Source: a virus. Taken from it: a DNA stretch of 39,462 bases. The DNA is taken from positions 1 to 39,462 of the IMG/VR virus record IMGVR_UViG_3300025418_000119. One strand, written 5' to 3'. The notes beneath the pieces are model-generated. The model was not told the origin of the DNA and did not search any database. It saw only the letters and a program-made list of their open reading frames with translations. Positions 10,334 to 18,256 of the stretch are shown piece after piece; the stretch's first letter is position 1, and every line of letters begins with the position of its first letter. Made by a program: the position numbers and the translations under genes.

Positions 10334-12045
10334 TTTGCTATCCTACTAAAGTTGTTATGTTTCTCAAACTTAATTACCGACCTAAACTTGTCAAAGAGTT
10401 GGTCACCCTTGTGTGATATAACAAATACGTTTGTATCTGTACCTATCTCATTAATCAATTTCATAAATTCTTCCGTACCAGTTAAATCAAGACTTGAATC
10501 AAACACCTCGTCAAGTATTAATAGATTGGTATTGGTAGAATTCTTTAACTTGGCAATTTGTCGCCAGGTAAATAATAAGGCCAAGTCAATACGCATCTTT
10601 TCTCCTTCGGAGAAATTAGCATAAGAAAACTCATCACGATGCCTACTCTTAATTGTTTCATTGAAATTCTCGTCTATGTTAAAGTTAACAAAGAAGTCCA
10701 TGGCAGTCAGGTACTTGTTGATTAACTTATTCATAATTGGCAAGTATTGTTTGATGATTCTAGTTTTGATACCAGTATCTTTCAACAATGTGGCCGCATA
10801 ATCATAATAATGTTTATTAACCGATAAGGTTTCACCCTGAGTATTGTAATCAGCCAATTCAGATTTCAAATCCAATAACTTGGCATTTACTTCTGCCATG
10901 TTATCTTTTCTTGTGGTCAACTCACCAATCTCTTTATTTAATTTTGCCATATAGCTTGTTATGGCTGATATAGTAGAAGTATGTTTAACTATTTCATTAC
11001 TATGTGCGTTGATATGTTTAACGACATCACCAATTTCTGTCAATCTGGTGTTGAGTTTGTTAATCTCCGCTGTAATTTCTTCAAGACCCTTTTGTTGAGT
11101 ATTGATTTTATTTTTCCGTTCGTTGACTTGGAGTTCTTTGAATTCTCCGTCAATTGATTGTCTACAGGTTGGGCAGTTGTCGTTTTGTTCATAGAATTCG
11201 ATATCCTTTTTAACTTTTTTAATGTTAGACTCTACCTTAGCTTCTAATTGGAAAAGTTTCTTGTTCTTCTTTTCCAACGAATCACTATCCGCAATCTTAG
11301 ACTGTAATACATTAATATGTTTTTGAATCAGTATAATATTTCTATTGAGTTTATCCAAGTGTTCTTGGTTCTCAACCAACTCATCACGTTTCTTTTGTAT
11401 TTCGGCTTCGTTATGTTTCTTGTTTTCTTCTATGTTCTGGTTCTGTAGTGTAATCTTTTCTTCGGTCAAAGAAATGGCATACTTTATTTTAGATGCCTCA
11501 TCTTTAATTTCCGATAACTTATCTTTAACCACAGAGTTCATTGACGAAAAGATTTGGATATCTAATAAATCTTCAATGATGTTCCTACGGTCACCAGGAG
11601 ATAACTGCATGAAAGGAACAAAAGAGGCGGAACCAAGGATGACTACTTGCGTAAAGGACTTATAATTTAGTTTGAGAATGAACTTCTCTAAATGTTCCTG
11701 ATAGTCTTTTGCTTTCGCATCCTGGTTCACTAAAACACCGTCACAAAAGATTTCAAACGTATTGGGTTTAATACCTCTTATAACTTTGTATTCTTTCTTA
11801 CCAATCTTAAACTCAATTTCAATAACACAGTTTTGGCCATTGATAGAGTTCAGTAGTTGTGGTTTGTTAATCTTACGAAATGGTTTACCAAAAAGACCGA
11901 AACACAAGGCATCTAAGATAGTTGACTTGCCGGCACCATTATGTCCAATAATAAGTGTATTAGTAGACTTGGTAAAATTAACTTCTGTGAAAGCATTGCC
12001 TGTAGATAACAGGTTCTTCCATCTAATCTTTTCAAATAATATCAT
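10330..12045 (-). CDS. 46: Recombination endonuclease subunit gp46 (Rad50/SbcC family)
   Basis: The 571-aa ABC-type ATPase has Walker A GHNGAGKST (residues 34-42), a Q-loop region, long coiled coils interrupted by a zinc hook CPTCRQ (291-296), the signature FSEGEKMRIDLAL and Walker B NLLILDEVFDSSLD near the C-terminus. With gp47 it resects DNA ends for the recombination that primes phage replication. T4 gp46 is 560 aa. It overlaps gp47 by 4 nt and pdf by 4 nt, so the operon is translationally tight. Confidence 0.96.
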   Translation of the reverse strand: MILFEKIRWKNLLSTGNAFTEVNFTKSTNTLIIGHNGAGKSTILDALCFGLFGKPFRKINKPQLLNSINGQNCVIEIEFKIGKKEYKVIRGIKPNTFEIFCDGVLVNQDAKAKDYQEHLEKFILKLNYKSFTQVVILGSASFVPFMQLSPGDRRNIIEDLLDIQIFSSMNSVVKDKLSEIKDEASKIKYAISLTEEKITLQNQNIEENKKHNEAEIQKKRDELVENQEHLDKLNRNIILIQKHINVLQSKIADSDSLEKKNKKLFQLEAKVESNIKKVKKDIEFYEQNDNCPTCRQSIDGEFKELQVNERKNKINTQQKGLEEITAEINKLNTRLTEIGDVVKHINAHSNEIVKHTSTISAITSYMAKLNKEIGELTTRKDNMAEVNAKLLDLKSELADYNTQGETLSVNKHYYDYAATLLKDTGIKTRIIKQYLPIMNKLINKYLTAMDFFVNFNIDENFNETIKSRHRDEFSYANFSEGEKMRIDLALLFTWRQIAKLKNSTNTNLLILDEVFDSSLDLTGTEEFMKLINEIGTDTNVFVISHKGDQLFDKFRSVIKFEKHNNFSRIAK

Positions 12046-13124
12046 GCTGTTTCAGTATTCAATGCTTCTACATAAACTTCTTGTAATATATTCTTTAGAA
12101 CGGTGTTGTCAATACTATCATCTTGTATAGTATCCACGTACTTGTTGAGTATAGTAATCGTGTCTTGAGCTTGGTCAACCATTTCTTCATCTACACCCTC
12201 CGTTAACTCGGTAAAATCTTCAACAATAGTAATGTCGATTGGATTGATATTATACAAGTTATTCATAAACTTGTCAAACAAATACGGGTTGGTTTTGTTA
12301 ATTACTACCACCTTAACGTATGTGTTGGCATAACCTGTCATATCTTTATTAGTTATTTCGGATATAGTTTCGGTTTTATCATCGTAAACGATACGATGAA
12401 ACATTATATTTGGATTAGGAATAAAATCAAGGTCGTGAGTATCCAAATCAAAGAGGTGGAAACCACGAGTATCGTTGTAATCTTGCCAAGTAAGTTCGTA
12501 GGGATTACCAAGGTAAGTAATGCTATCGGAACTAGAACGGTGATGATAGTGACCGCTAAAAGTCTGTTGAAATTTTCTAAAAATATCACGTTTGAGTCCT
12601 TCTTGTGATGGCATACCACGGTGCATGGCAAAGCCTTCAATCTCAAAATGGCCACAACATACGGTAGCAGAAGTGTTTTTAATTTCTGCCAAAGCTATAT
12701 CATAGTTTTCGGCATTGATCCACGGAATCATACACACATCATGTGAGGTGTCTGCGTATTGTAGGTGTATTGTTTGTGGAGAATCAATAACGTTGATGTT
12801 CGGATACTCACCTAATAATAAGGCCACCGAATTAACGTCATTGGTATTTTTGAAGTACGTATCATGGTTACCAGCCAACATATGGACAGTAATGTTACGT
12901 TGTAATAACCCATTAAAGAACATTTCTTTTGCTCTCTTAAGGGTATAGAAGTTTACATACTTACGCCTGTCAAACGTATCCCCAAGTATGAGAACAGTAG
13001 ATATATGCTCATTATCCAAAGCAGGAAAGAAAGTATCCGTATAAAATTTCTCATAATAATCTAAGAAATGAATCGAATCATTCCTTGCTCCGAAGTGTTG
13101 GTCAGTAATTAGTGCTATTTTCAT
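12042..13124 (-). CDS. 47: Recombination endonuclease subunit gp47 (Mre11/SbcD family)
   Basis: The 360-aa product starts MKIALITDQHFGARND and shows the phosphoesterase metal motifs DQHFG, LGDTFDRR, AGNHD and FSGHYHHR in order. It is the nuclease partner of gp46. The frame extends to 13160, but that start is a TTG inside the promoter, so I take the ATG at 13124. The -10 box ends 7 nt before this ATG and there is no Shine-Dalgarno, so the promoter-proximal mRNA would be nearly leaderless. The T4 homologue is 339 aa. Confidence 0.95.
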   Translation of the reverse strand: MKIALITDQHFGARNDSIHFLDYYEKFYTDTFFPALDNEHISTVLILGDTFDRRKYVNFYTLKRAKEMFFNGLLQRNITVHMLAGNHDTYFKNTNDVNSVALLLGEYPNINVIDSPQTIHLQYADTSHDVCMIPWINAENYDIALAEIKNTSATVCCGHFEIEGFAMHRGMPSQEGLKRDIFRKFQQTFSGHYHHRSSSDSITYLGNPYELTWQDYNDTRGFHLFDLDTHDLDFIPNPNIMFHRIVYDDKTETISEITNKDMTGYANTYVKVVVINKTNPYLFDKFMNNLYNINPIDITIVEDFTELTEGVDEEMVDQAQDTITILNKYVDTIQDDSIDNTVLKNILQEVYVEALNTETA

Positions 13125-13131
13125 CTGTCGA

Positions 13132-13160
13132 ATTGTATCATAATATATTACACTTGTCAA
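13132..13160 (-). promoter_or_regulatory. gp47-46-pdf-druA promoter
   Basis: TTGACA (13155-13160), 17 nt, TACAAT (13132-13137) on the minus strand, overlapping the end of the gp55 gene. The start near 13125 is at or next to the gp47 ATG. Confidence 0.8.
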
Positions 13161-13714
13161 GCCGGCTCTATAAACTTCTCCAGGCCTTTCGGTTTCTTCT
13201 TGGCATCCTTCTCATCTTTCTTATTCTTTTTGGCAATCTCATAGTTCTCTATGAATTCACCGATATTATCATACAATTCAAATTGTCTGGTAGAACCATC
13301 TTCAGATTCCAACATCTCAAATTCATCCAAAACACCAAACATTTCGGTAGCTTTGTACTTGATGTATAGTTGTTTTTTCTCCTTTTGGATCCTCCTAAGG
13401 AAGGCATAGAAGATTACTTGTGTAAAATAGGCAAATGGATTCTTAGATTTGGTTTCATCAAAGTTGGCAAAGTACATAAGACAGTTTTCAATACCATCCG
13501 CAATCATTTCATCACGGTAGGTATAGTTAATAAAGTTTGGCTTATGTGATAACCCTTCGGCAATCTTCATAAAACACTCACCAATATAATTTGGTATTAC
13601 CGGTGCTGGTAATTTCTTGTCTTTGGCTTCTTTGGCCTTGGCTTTATACTCTGCCAGTGCTTTCAGGAAGTCTTCGTTATTAATGTAATTCTTGGTTTTC
13701 TTAGGGGTGTTCAT
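13157..13714 (-). CDS. 55: Late sigma factor gp55
   Basis: The 185-aa product has the same length as T4 gp55 and shares KNYINNEDFLKAL near the N-terminus, IGECFMKIAEGLS, the region-2-like TYRDEMIADGIENCLMYFANFDETKSKNPFAYFTQVIFYAFLRRIQKEKK and a charged tail. gp55 replaces host sigma and directs RNA polymerase to late promoters with a TATAAATA -10. The late boxes before gp13, gp18, gp19, gp22 and gp23 in this window are its likely targets. No good promoter or Shine-Dalgarno is seen directly before the ATG, so the gene may be read from upstream. Confidence 0.95.
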   Translation of the reverse strand: MNTPKKTKNYINNEDFLKALAEYKAKAKEAKDKKLPAPVIPNYIGECFMKIAEGLSHKPNFINYTYRDEMIADGIENCLMYFANFDETKSKNPFAYFTQVIFYAFLRRIQKEKKQLYIKYKATEMFGVLDEFEMLESEDGSTRQFELYDNIGEFIENYEIAKKNKKDEKDAKKKPKGLEKFIEPA

Positions 13715-13787
13715 TCAAATATACCATAAAAAGTTGTTGACAAAGGGCTTGACAATGTGATATAGTCCACGGTGTAGTCCCATGATG

Positions 13788-14171
13788 TTAATGAAATATT
13801 AAATCTTTACCTGATTTATTAATTTCTTCCATAACTTCCATCATATTGGACATCTCCTCATCAGATAAATCTTCCATAGACTTTACTTGCAGAGTTTTGG
13901 ATTGTTCAACTGTATCGAGGTAGTGTTCTATCATCTCATCATTGGGATTCATCTTGAGAAGTACATCAGCAACATTTATTGTGGCTAGATTCTCGGTAAT
14001 CAAAGAATGTGGTAAGTAGTTTAACAATACCAAGTGTCCTTGATTACCTCTAACGTGTTCTACGTGCATTAACATCGGATCATATAAGATTACGTAGTCG
14101 TCTACAAAATCCATATGTGCAATAATATCATGGTTAGTTTTTAATCTAATGATTTGAATACTATTTTCCAT
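13788..14171 (-). CDS. Acidic hypothetical protein, possible Sm-like N-terminus
   Basis: The 127-aa product starts MENSIQIIRLKTNHDIIAHMDFVDDYVILYDPMLM, a pattern of short beta strands like an Sm/Lsm barrel, followed by an acidic helical tail with many Met and Glu (SDEEMSNMMEVMEEINKSGK). Genes of this type sit between uvsW and gp55 in related phages. The Sm-like idea is inference from strand pattern. It overlaps the uvsW 3' end by 11 nt. No signal peptide or metal motif is seen. Confidence 0.75.
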   Translation of the reverse strand: MENSIQIIRLKTNHDIIAHMDFVDDYVILYDPMLMHVEHVRGNQGHLVLLNYLPHSLITENLATINVADVLLKMNPNDEMIEHYLDTVEQSKTLQVKSMEDLSDEEMSNMMEVMEEINKSGKDLIFH

Positions 14172-15657
14172 TTTTGAGTCCTATGTTGTAAAGTTTAAAT
14201 GAGAACTGCTCCTCATTATATATCTTTGTTCTTTCCACAAAATGTCTCAGAGTGAAGTTCATATGTTTCTTATGTCTCATGTCATCGGCTATGTCATAGA
14301 GCGTAGCTTTTTCCTTACCTTCCGAGTTCCGAAGACCCCGTCCAATAGATTGAAGATTACGAACTCGTGACTTTGACGGAGATGCGAAGATAATATTATG
14401 TAAATTACGAATGTTAATTCCAGTACTGAAAGTCCCAAAAGAAGCCACAATAATAGCATCATTTTCTAACTCCATAATTCTTCTTATTTCTTCACGATCC
14501 GCTGTATCCGTTCCGCCATGGACAAAGAAGACTTTTCTCTCTCCAATCTTCTCTGAATCCTTAATCATATTATACAACATTTTACCATGTCTGTCTACCA
14601 TCTGATAGAGAACAAGTGTATTCTTACCAAGAGATAATGCAAGATTTTTAATGAACTTATTTCGTTGTTCGTTTTCAATGAGATATGATATCTCCGTTTG
14701 ATAGTCCGCATCCACCATCTGTTCACAAATATCCGCCGGATGTTTAAGTACCAAACATTTAATCTCAAAGTCTGATACCTTACCTTGTTCCATCAGTTCT
14801 TTTGTGGTGATAACCTTCTTCACAGCACCAAATAGACCTTCTAATACCAGTTTATGTGTCTTGGTACCATCTAAAGTACCTGTCAAACCTACACGATACT
14901 TGGCATTTATACAAGAAGTCATTATATGGGCTAACGATTGAGCCTTGAATAAGTGTGCTTCATCACCAATAATATAATCAAATTGGTGAAAATATTCTTC
15001 AGGCAATGTGTACAATGATTGCCATGTGGAAATGGTTAGGGGTTTGTCCGTCATCTTATCTTTGCCTTGATAGATGCGGTGTATATATTGTTCTAATGAA
15101 CCATTGGCATAGTCTCCAAAGTCGGAGAATAACTGTTCAACCAAAGAAGTCGTAGGAACGATTATCAGACCTTTCAAGTCTTGATACTGATACAGTTGTC
15201 TAAAGATAAGGTAGATGATTAGGGACTTACCTGAGGCGGTCGGAGACAACAGAAGTGCTCTACGTTTCTGCATTGCTTCAATGTAAGCGTCCATTTGATG
15301 GTCGTTGACCGTGATTGGTTTGCCTTGACTGTGTATGTTCAATGATTCAAAGAACTTTTTGGCATGATATACTGAATGTTCATCTTCCAAGTCTGCTCGT
15401 GTGTCATCGTATTCGTATGTGTAACCACGGTCAGTAAAGAATTCTTCAATATATTTTAAGAGGCCATGATAGATTTGACAATTTCTTAAATCTAATAAAC
15501 GAATCTTTCCGTCCCAAACCCTATTTTTAAAGGCAGGAGTAAATTGATGACCAGGTACTAAGAATGTGAAGTACTCGGACATTTCTCGAATGATATGTTT
15601 CTCCGCTTGAATTTTAACATATACTTCGTTTACTTTGGATATTATTACGTCAGACAT
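14161..15657 (-). CDS. uvsW: DNA helicase UvsW
   Basis: The 498-aa superfamily 2 helicase has the N-terminal DNA-binding part (YFTFLVPGHQFTPAFKNRVWDGKIRLLD), motif I SPTASGKSL, motif II IIGDEAHLF (DEAH), motif III GLTGTLDGT, motif V-like region SFGTFSTGINIRNL and motif VI QSIGRGLRNS. It unwinds branched DNA and R-loops and supports the switch from origin to recombination-dependent replication. T4 UvsW is 503 aa. The start overlaps the small membrane-protein ORF at 15650-15820. Confidence 0.96.
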   Translation of the reverse strand: MSDVIISKVNEVYVKIQAEKHIIREMSEYFTFLVPGHQFTPAFKNRVWDGKIRLLDLRNCQIYHGLLKYIEEFFTDRGYTYEYDDTRADLEDEHSVYHAKKFFESLNIHSQGKPITVNDHQMDAYIEAMQKRRALLLSPTASGKSLIIYLIFRQLYQYQDLKGLIIVPTTSLVEQLFSDFGDYANGSLEQYIHRIYQGKDKMTDKPLTISTWQSLYTLPEEYFHQFDYIIGDEAHLFKAQSLAHIMTSCINAKYRVGLTGTLDGTKTHKLVLEGLFGAVKKVITTKELMEQGKVSDFEIKCLVLKHPADICEQMVDADYQTEISYLIENEQRNKFIKNLALSLGKNTLVLYQMVDRHGKMLYNMIKDSEKIGERKVFFVHGGTDTADREEIRRIMELENDAIIVASFGTFSTGINIRNLHNIIFASPSKSRVRNLQSIGRGLRNSEGKEKATLYDIADDMRHKKHMNFTLRHFVERTKIYNEEQFSFKLYNIGLKNGK

Positions 15658-15820
15658 AACCTTCGCTTCTCAAATAAAAGTAAATGGAAACTCCTATAAA
15701 ATAAAAGACAACATAAAACAAAGCTTTTGCTCTGAACATTGTGGCCGCAAAAAGCATACCCAACATAAACGAGAAAAAGTTTAATGCGTGTCCTGATATT
15801 GTAAAGAAGTTATTGTCCAC
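15650..15820 (-). CDS. Small membrane protein, 56 aa
   Basis: A GTG-initiated frame overlaps the end of uvsY by 11 nt and the start of uvsW by 8 nt, filling what would otherwise be a 152-nt gap. The product begins MDNNFFTISGHAL and has two hydrophobic segments, about residues 13-29 and 34-50, joined by a short basic turn (FRAKA). This predicts a two-pass inner-membrane peptide. GGGAG lies about 10 nt before the GTG, a weak fit. No family is recognised. The perfect fit between flanking genes supports it, but the non-ATG start lowers confidence. Confidence 0.55.
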   Translation of the reverse strand: MDNNFFTISGHALNFFSFMLGMLFAATMFRAKALFYVVFYFIGVSIYFYLRSEGYV

Positions 15821-16244
15821 CTACAAATCTCTCCCACGATATAAAGTCTCTGAGTTGCCAGGTTCTTTGTTTAAGTTCATTCATTATAGATTCCAAGGCC
15901 GTAACCACTTCTTCGTGGTATACTTTCTTTTCTTGGAGTTTGATTAAGTCTCCGTCCGCATCGAGATAGGTGCTGACATCAGACTTGAGTGTGAATTGGA
16001 ATGGTTCCCAACCAAATTCTTCCAATTGTTCTTGTGATAACTTGCCTGTGTAATACTCCCATTTAACTTTCTTCATACGTTGAAAGTCAAAGAAAGCCTT
16101 CTTGGAGGCAATCTTATGTTTGGTAAGAATCTGTAGGTATTTGCTGTGAAGTATTGGTATACGAATCAACTCCTTGGACGGTTCCGTCTGGTCAATTATC
16201 GCATCTTTTTCCCAATATTTAAGTATCTGTTCAAGTGTTTCCAT
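15810..16244 (-). CDS. uvsY: Recombination mediator UvsY
   Basis: The 144-aa product fits UvsY by place (just before uvsW), length (T4 137 aa) and pattern: an N-terminal LEQILKYWEKDAIIDQTE segment, HSKYLQILTKHKI, KVKWEYYTGKLS and a helical C-terminal half. UvsY helps UvsX load on gp32-coated single-stranded DNA. uvsX itself is not in the window. The promoter at 16266-16294 gives a short leader with GAGGA about 7 nt before the ATG. Confidence 0.9.
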   Translation of the reverse strand: METLEQILKYWEKDAIIDQTEPSKELIRIPILHSKYLQILTKHKIASKKAFFDFQRMKKVKWEYYTGKLSQEQLEEFGWEPFQFTLKSDVSTYLDADGDLIKLQEKKVYHEEVVTALESIMNELKQRTWQLRDFISWERFVGGQ

Positions 16245-16265
16245 AATCTATCCTCAAATAAAAAC

Positions 16266-16294
16266 ATTATATCATATATTACTTATGCCGTCAA
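16266..16294 (-). promoter_or_regulatory. uvsY promoter
   Basis: TTGACG (16289-16294), 17 nt, perfect TATAAT (16266-16271) on the minus strand. The -35 lies in the last codons of the upstream tail-tube-like gene. Confidence 0.8.
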
Positions 16295-16783
16295 TATTTC
16301 GTAGTAGTCGTATCTGAATGTTGCCGAAGCTGTGATGATATCATCTGCCGACAGTTTGGTATCGAAGTCTATATCTGAAATACTGGTTGGAAATACGTTG
16401 TGGTAATATATTCTTAGGTTAGAATTGTTTAAATTGGTAAGTATTGTCAAAGTGGCATCAGAAACATTGTCACTAGGATTCTTGTTACGACCTTCAAAAC
16501 CTTCTGGATTGGCAATCTCATTCATCCATTTTTGTAGGTTTTGCCATGTTACCAAGTCCTCATCCACAATAAATGTAATGTTTAATGGATTATAGGTTAA
16601 CTTAGTACCAGGAGAATATAGATTAACGAATGGTGTAGGTCTGTCTATATCGTCCAAAGCAATACCAGGTAGATTAACCATCTGGCAAAAGTATTGCATT
16701 GCGCCAACTCTATCAAAAGTTAACAAGAACTTTGTGGGTTGGAGAAAGTTTGTATTCTGAGGGTTTCTGTTTAGTGCTGTCAT
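16283..16783 (-). CDS. Tail-tube-fold virion protein (gp19 paralogue)
   Basis: The 166-aa product (FLQPTKFLLTFDRVGAMQYFCQMVNLPG...) looks like the beta-sandwich fold of gp19-type tube proteins: an N-terminal strand with 'NLPG', then PLNITFIVDEDLVTWQNLQKWMNEI, matching gp19's WTLTIINDEDFLVRNAIESWM, and a C-terminal SATFRYDYYEI matching VTFAYQYWES. It may be a tube-terminal or baseplate adaptor. The position after gp23 is where some relatives carry a gene called gp3, but I cannot confirm that identity. It follows the gp23 terminator, so it belongs with the next unit. Confidence 0.75.
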   Translation of the reverse strand: MTALNRNPQNTNFLQPTKFLLTFDRVGAMQYFCQMVNLPGIALDDIDRPTPFVNLYSPGTKLTYNPLNITFIVDEDLVTWQNLQKWMNEIANPEGFEGRNKNPSDNVSDATLTILTNLNNSNLRIYYHNVFPTSISDIDFDTKLSADDIITASATFRYDYYEILTA

Positions 16784-16800
16784 ATTACTATTTAGGAGCT

Positions 16801-16823
16801 AAAAAAAAGGGACCCGAAGGTCC
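16801..16823 (-). terminator. Terminator near gp23 with UUCG loop
   Basis: On the minus strand GGGACC-TTCG-GGTCCC (16808-16823) is followed by T7 (16801-16807). It follows the gp23 stop by about 45 nt. That spacer itself holds a GTCAC/GTGAC hairpin. Confidence 0.9.
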
Positions 16824-16867
16824 CTTTTAAATGTCACTCTTAACGGTGACTCCCATACCGAGTGGGA

Positions 16868-18214
16868 TTACATCAAGTTTTTAACACCGAAAATACGGTA
16901 GTAAACGTTTGATTGTGAGTCTAGACGACCATTACCGAAAGTTGTACCTTCAGCAAATGGGTTCGCTACCATGCCGTAACGTGTCTTGAATCCAATTTTT
17001 GGTTGGAATGTGAACTGGTCAACTGCACGAACCATTTGTAGAGGAACGTAAGGACAGTAGAATAGACCAGCGTCATAAGGAGAAGAACCCTTATAACCAA
17101 CAGTAACCAATTCTTGGTTAGATGTGTAACCACCAAAATATGGGTCAATGTACACTTTGATACGACCGTGTAACATACCAGCAAATGTATTGCCTGTATC
17201 GTCAACTTGTAGGTCAGCTTGTAGAGCAGGAGTATAAGATAATACACCAGCCATTGCCATTGCTGAAGCTACGTCAGAAGAAACGATAAGAACGTTACCT
17301 TTACCTCTACGAGTCTGTTTTGCAATTACGTTAGCATCACGTTCGATTTGGAAAATCAAACCTTTGAAACGTTCAACTGACCAACGACCGTTTGAGTCTG
17401 TATCTAAGTCGAAGAAACCTGGAGTTGTAACACCATACTGAGCACCCAACTTAGCGTTGTTGTAAATAGTACGGATAACTTCACGGTTAATCTCAGCCAA
17501 AATTTCTGTAGATAGAATGTTTGACAATTCTGTTTCAGCATCCAAACCATGGATTGCTTTCAAGTCTTGTGCTAATTCTAGTGAGTACTCAGCCTTCAAA
17601 GCACGTGATTGAGCAGTTACAGTAACTTTCTCAATTGTGAATGCCATTTGAGCAAACGCTGTATTACCATCAGAACCCAAGTATTCAGCGATGCTTGTTG
17701 GCATTGCGATACCAGATGTTGTGTTAGCAGAAACTTGGTTTTGGAAGTTTGTTGATGTATCAGTAGCGTTTGTACCTGTGAAACCGTATGGGTTTGCAGA
17801 TGAACCAACACCAGAGAACATTGTATTAGCTTCGTTATAGAATGCTTCAGCGTAACCGTTACCAGAACCAGGAGCACCTTGACCAGCGTAACGAGCACGC
17901 ATTGCAAAGATTAGACCTGTTGGACCAGTCATTGGTTGTACACCAGCAACATCATAAGCAATCAAGTTTGGTAGTGAACGGCGAACCAAGCTGATTAAGA
18001 TTGGGTCAAAGTTCTGAACACCGCCAGTAACGTTTGTTGGACCAGCATCAGATGCTGTTTCGTTCAACATACGTGCGTCTTGTTTCATCGCTTGTTGTTG
18101 GTTTTCCAATACTAAAGCAGTAACTGCCTTCTTATATGGATCTTTAATGGCTTCTAGTTCTGGGTGTTCTAGAACTGGTGCCCATTTTTGTTGTAATTCT
18201 TCAGTCATGTACAT
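16868..18214 (-). CDS. 23: Major capsid protein gp23
   Basis: The 448-aa product carries the typical N-terminal helical part (EELQQKWAPVLEHPELEAI), the QDARMLNE|TASDAG prohead-protease site (L-x-E, cut by gp21 near residue 52) and the core GGVQNFDPILISLVRRSLPNLIAYDVAGVQPMTGPTGLIFAMRARY. It assembles the phage head as hexamers. The mature protein would be about 395 aa. AAGGAG lies 9 nt before the ATG. A late-type box (18249-18256) lies upstream and a strong terminator downstream, so gp23 can be a highly expressed late unit. Confidence 0.97.
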   Translation of the reverse strand: MYMTEELQQKWAPVLEHPELEAIKDPYKKAVTALVLENQQQAMKQDARMLNETASDAGPTNVTGGVQNFDPILISLVRRSLPNLIAYDVAGVQPMTGPTGLIFAMRARYAGQGAPGSGNGYAEAFYNEANTMFSGVGSSANPYGFTGTNATDTSTNFQNQVSANTTSGIAMPTSIAEYLGSDGNTAFAQMAFTIEKVTVTAQSRALKAEYSLELAQDLKAIHGLDAETELSNILSTEILAEINREVIRTIYNNAKLGAQYGVTTPGFFDLDTDSNGRWSVERFKGLIFQIERDANVIAKQTRRGKGNVLIVSSDVASAMAMAGVLSYTPALQADLQVDDTGNTFAGMLHGRIKVYIDPYFGGYTSNQELVTVGYKGSSPYDAGLFYCPYVPLQMVRAVDQFTFQPKIGFKTRYGMVANPFAEGTTFGNGRLDSQSNVYYRIFGVKNLM

Positions 18215-18248
18215 AGTGATTAACTCCTTAAATTTAAATCGGTAAGTT

Positions 18249-18256
18249 TATTTATT
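18249..18256 (-). promoter_or_regulatory. Late promoter box before gp23
   Basis: AATAAATA on the minus strand, overlapping the gp22 stop codon (TAATAAATA). It matches the T4 late -10 TATAAATA at 7 of 8 positions. Confidence 0.6.

Noticed and set aside
13125-13160. Longer N-terminus for gp47 from 13160
   Set aside because: The start would be a TTG within the -35 box; the conserved MKIALITDQHFG begins at 13124.
13737-13766. Plus-strand promoter-like TTGACA with TATAGT
   Set aside because: The spacing is 18 nt and nothing on the plus strand follows except antisense of the 127-aa gene and uvsW. Probably chance in AT-rich sequence.
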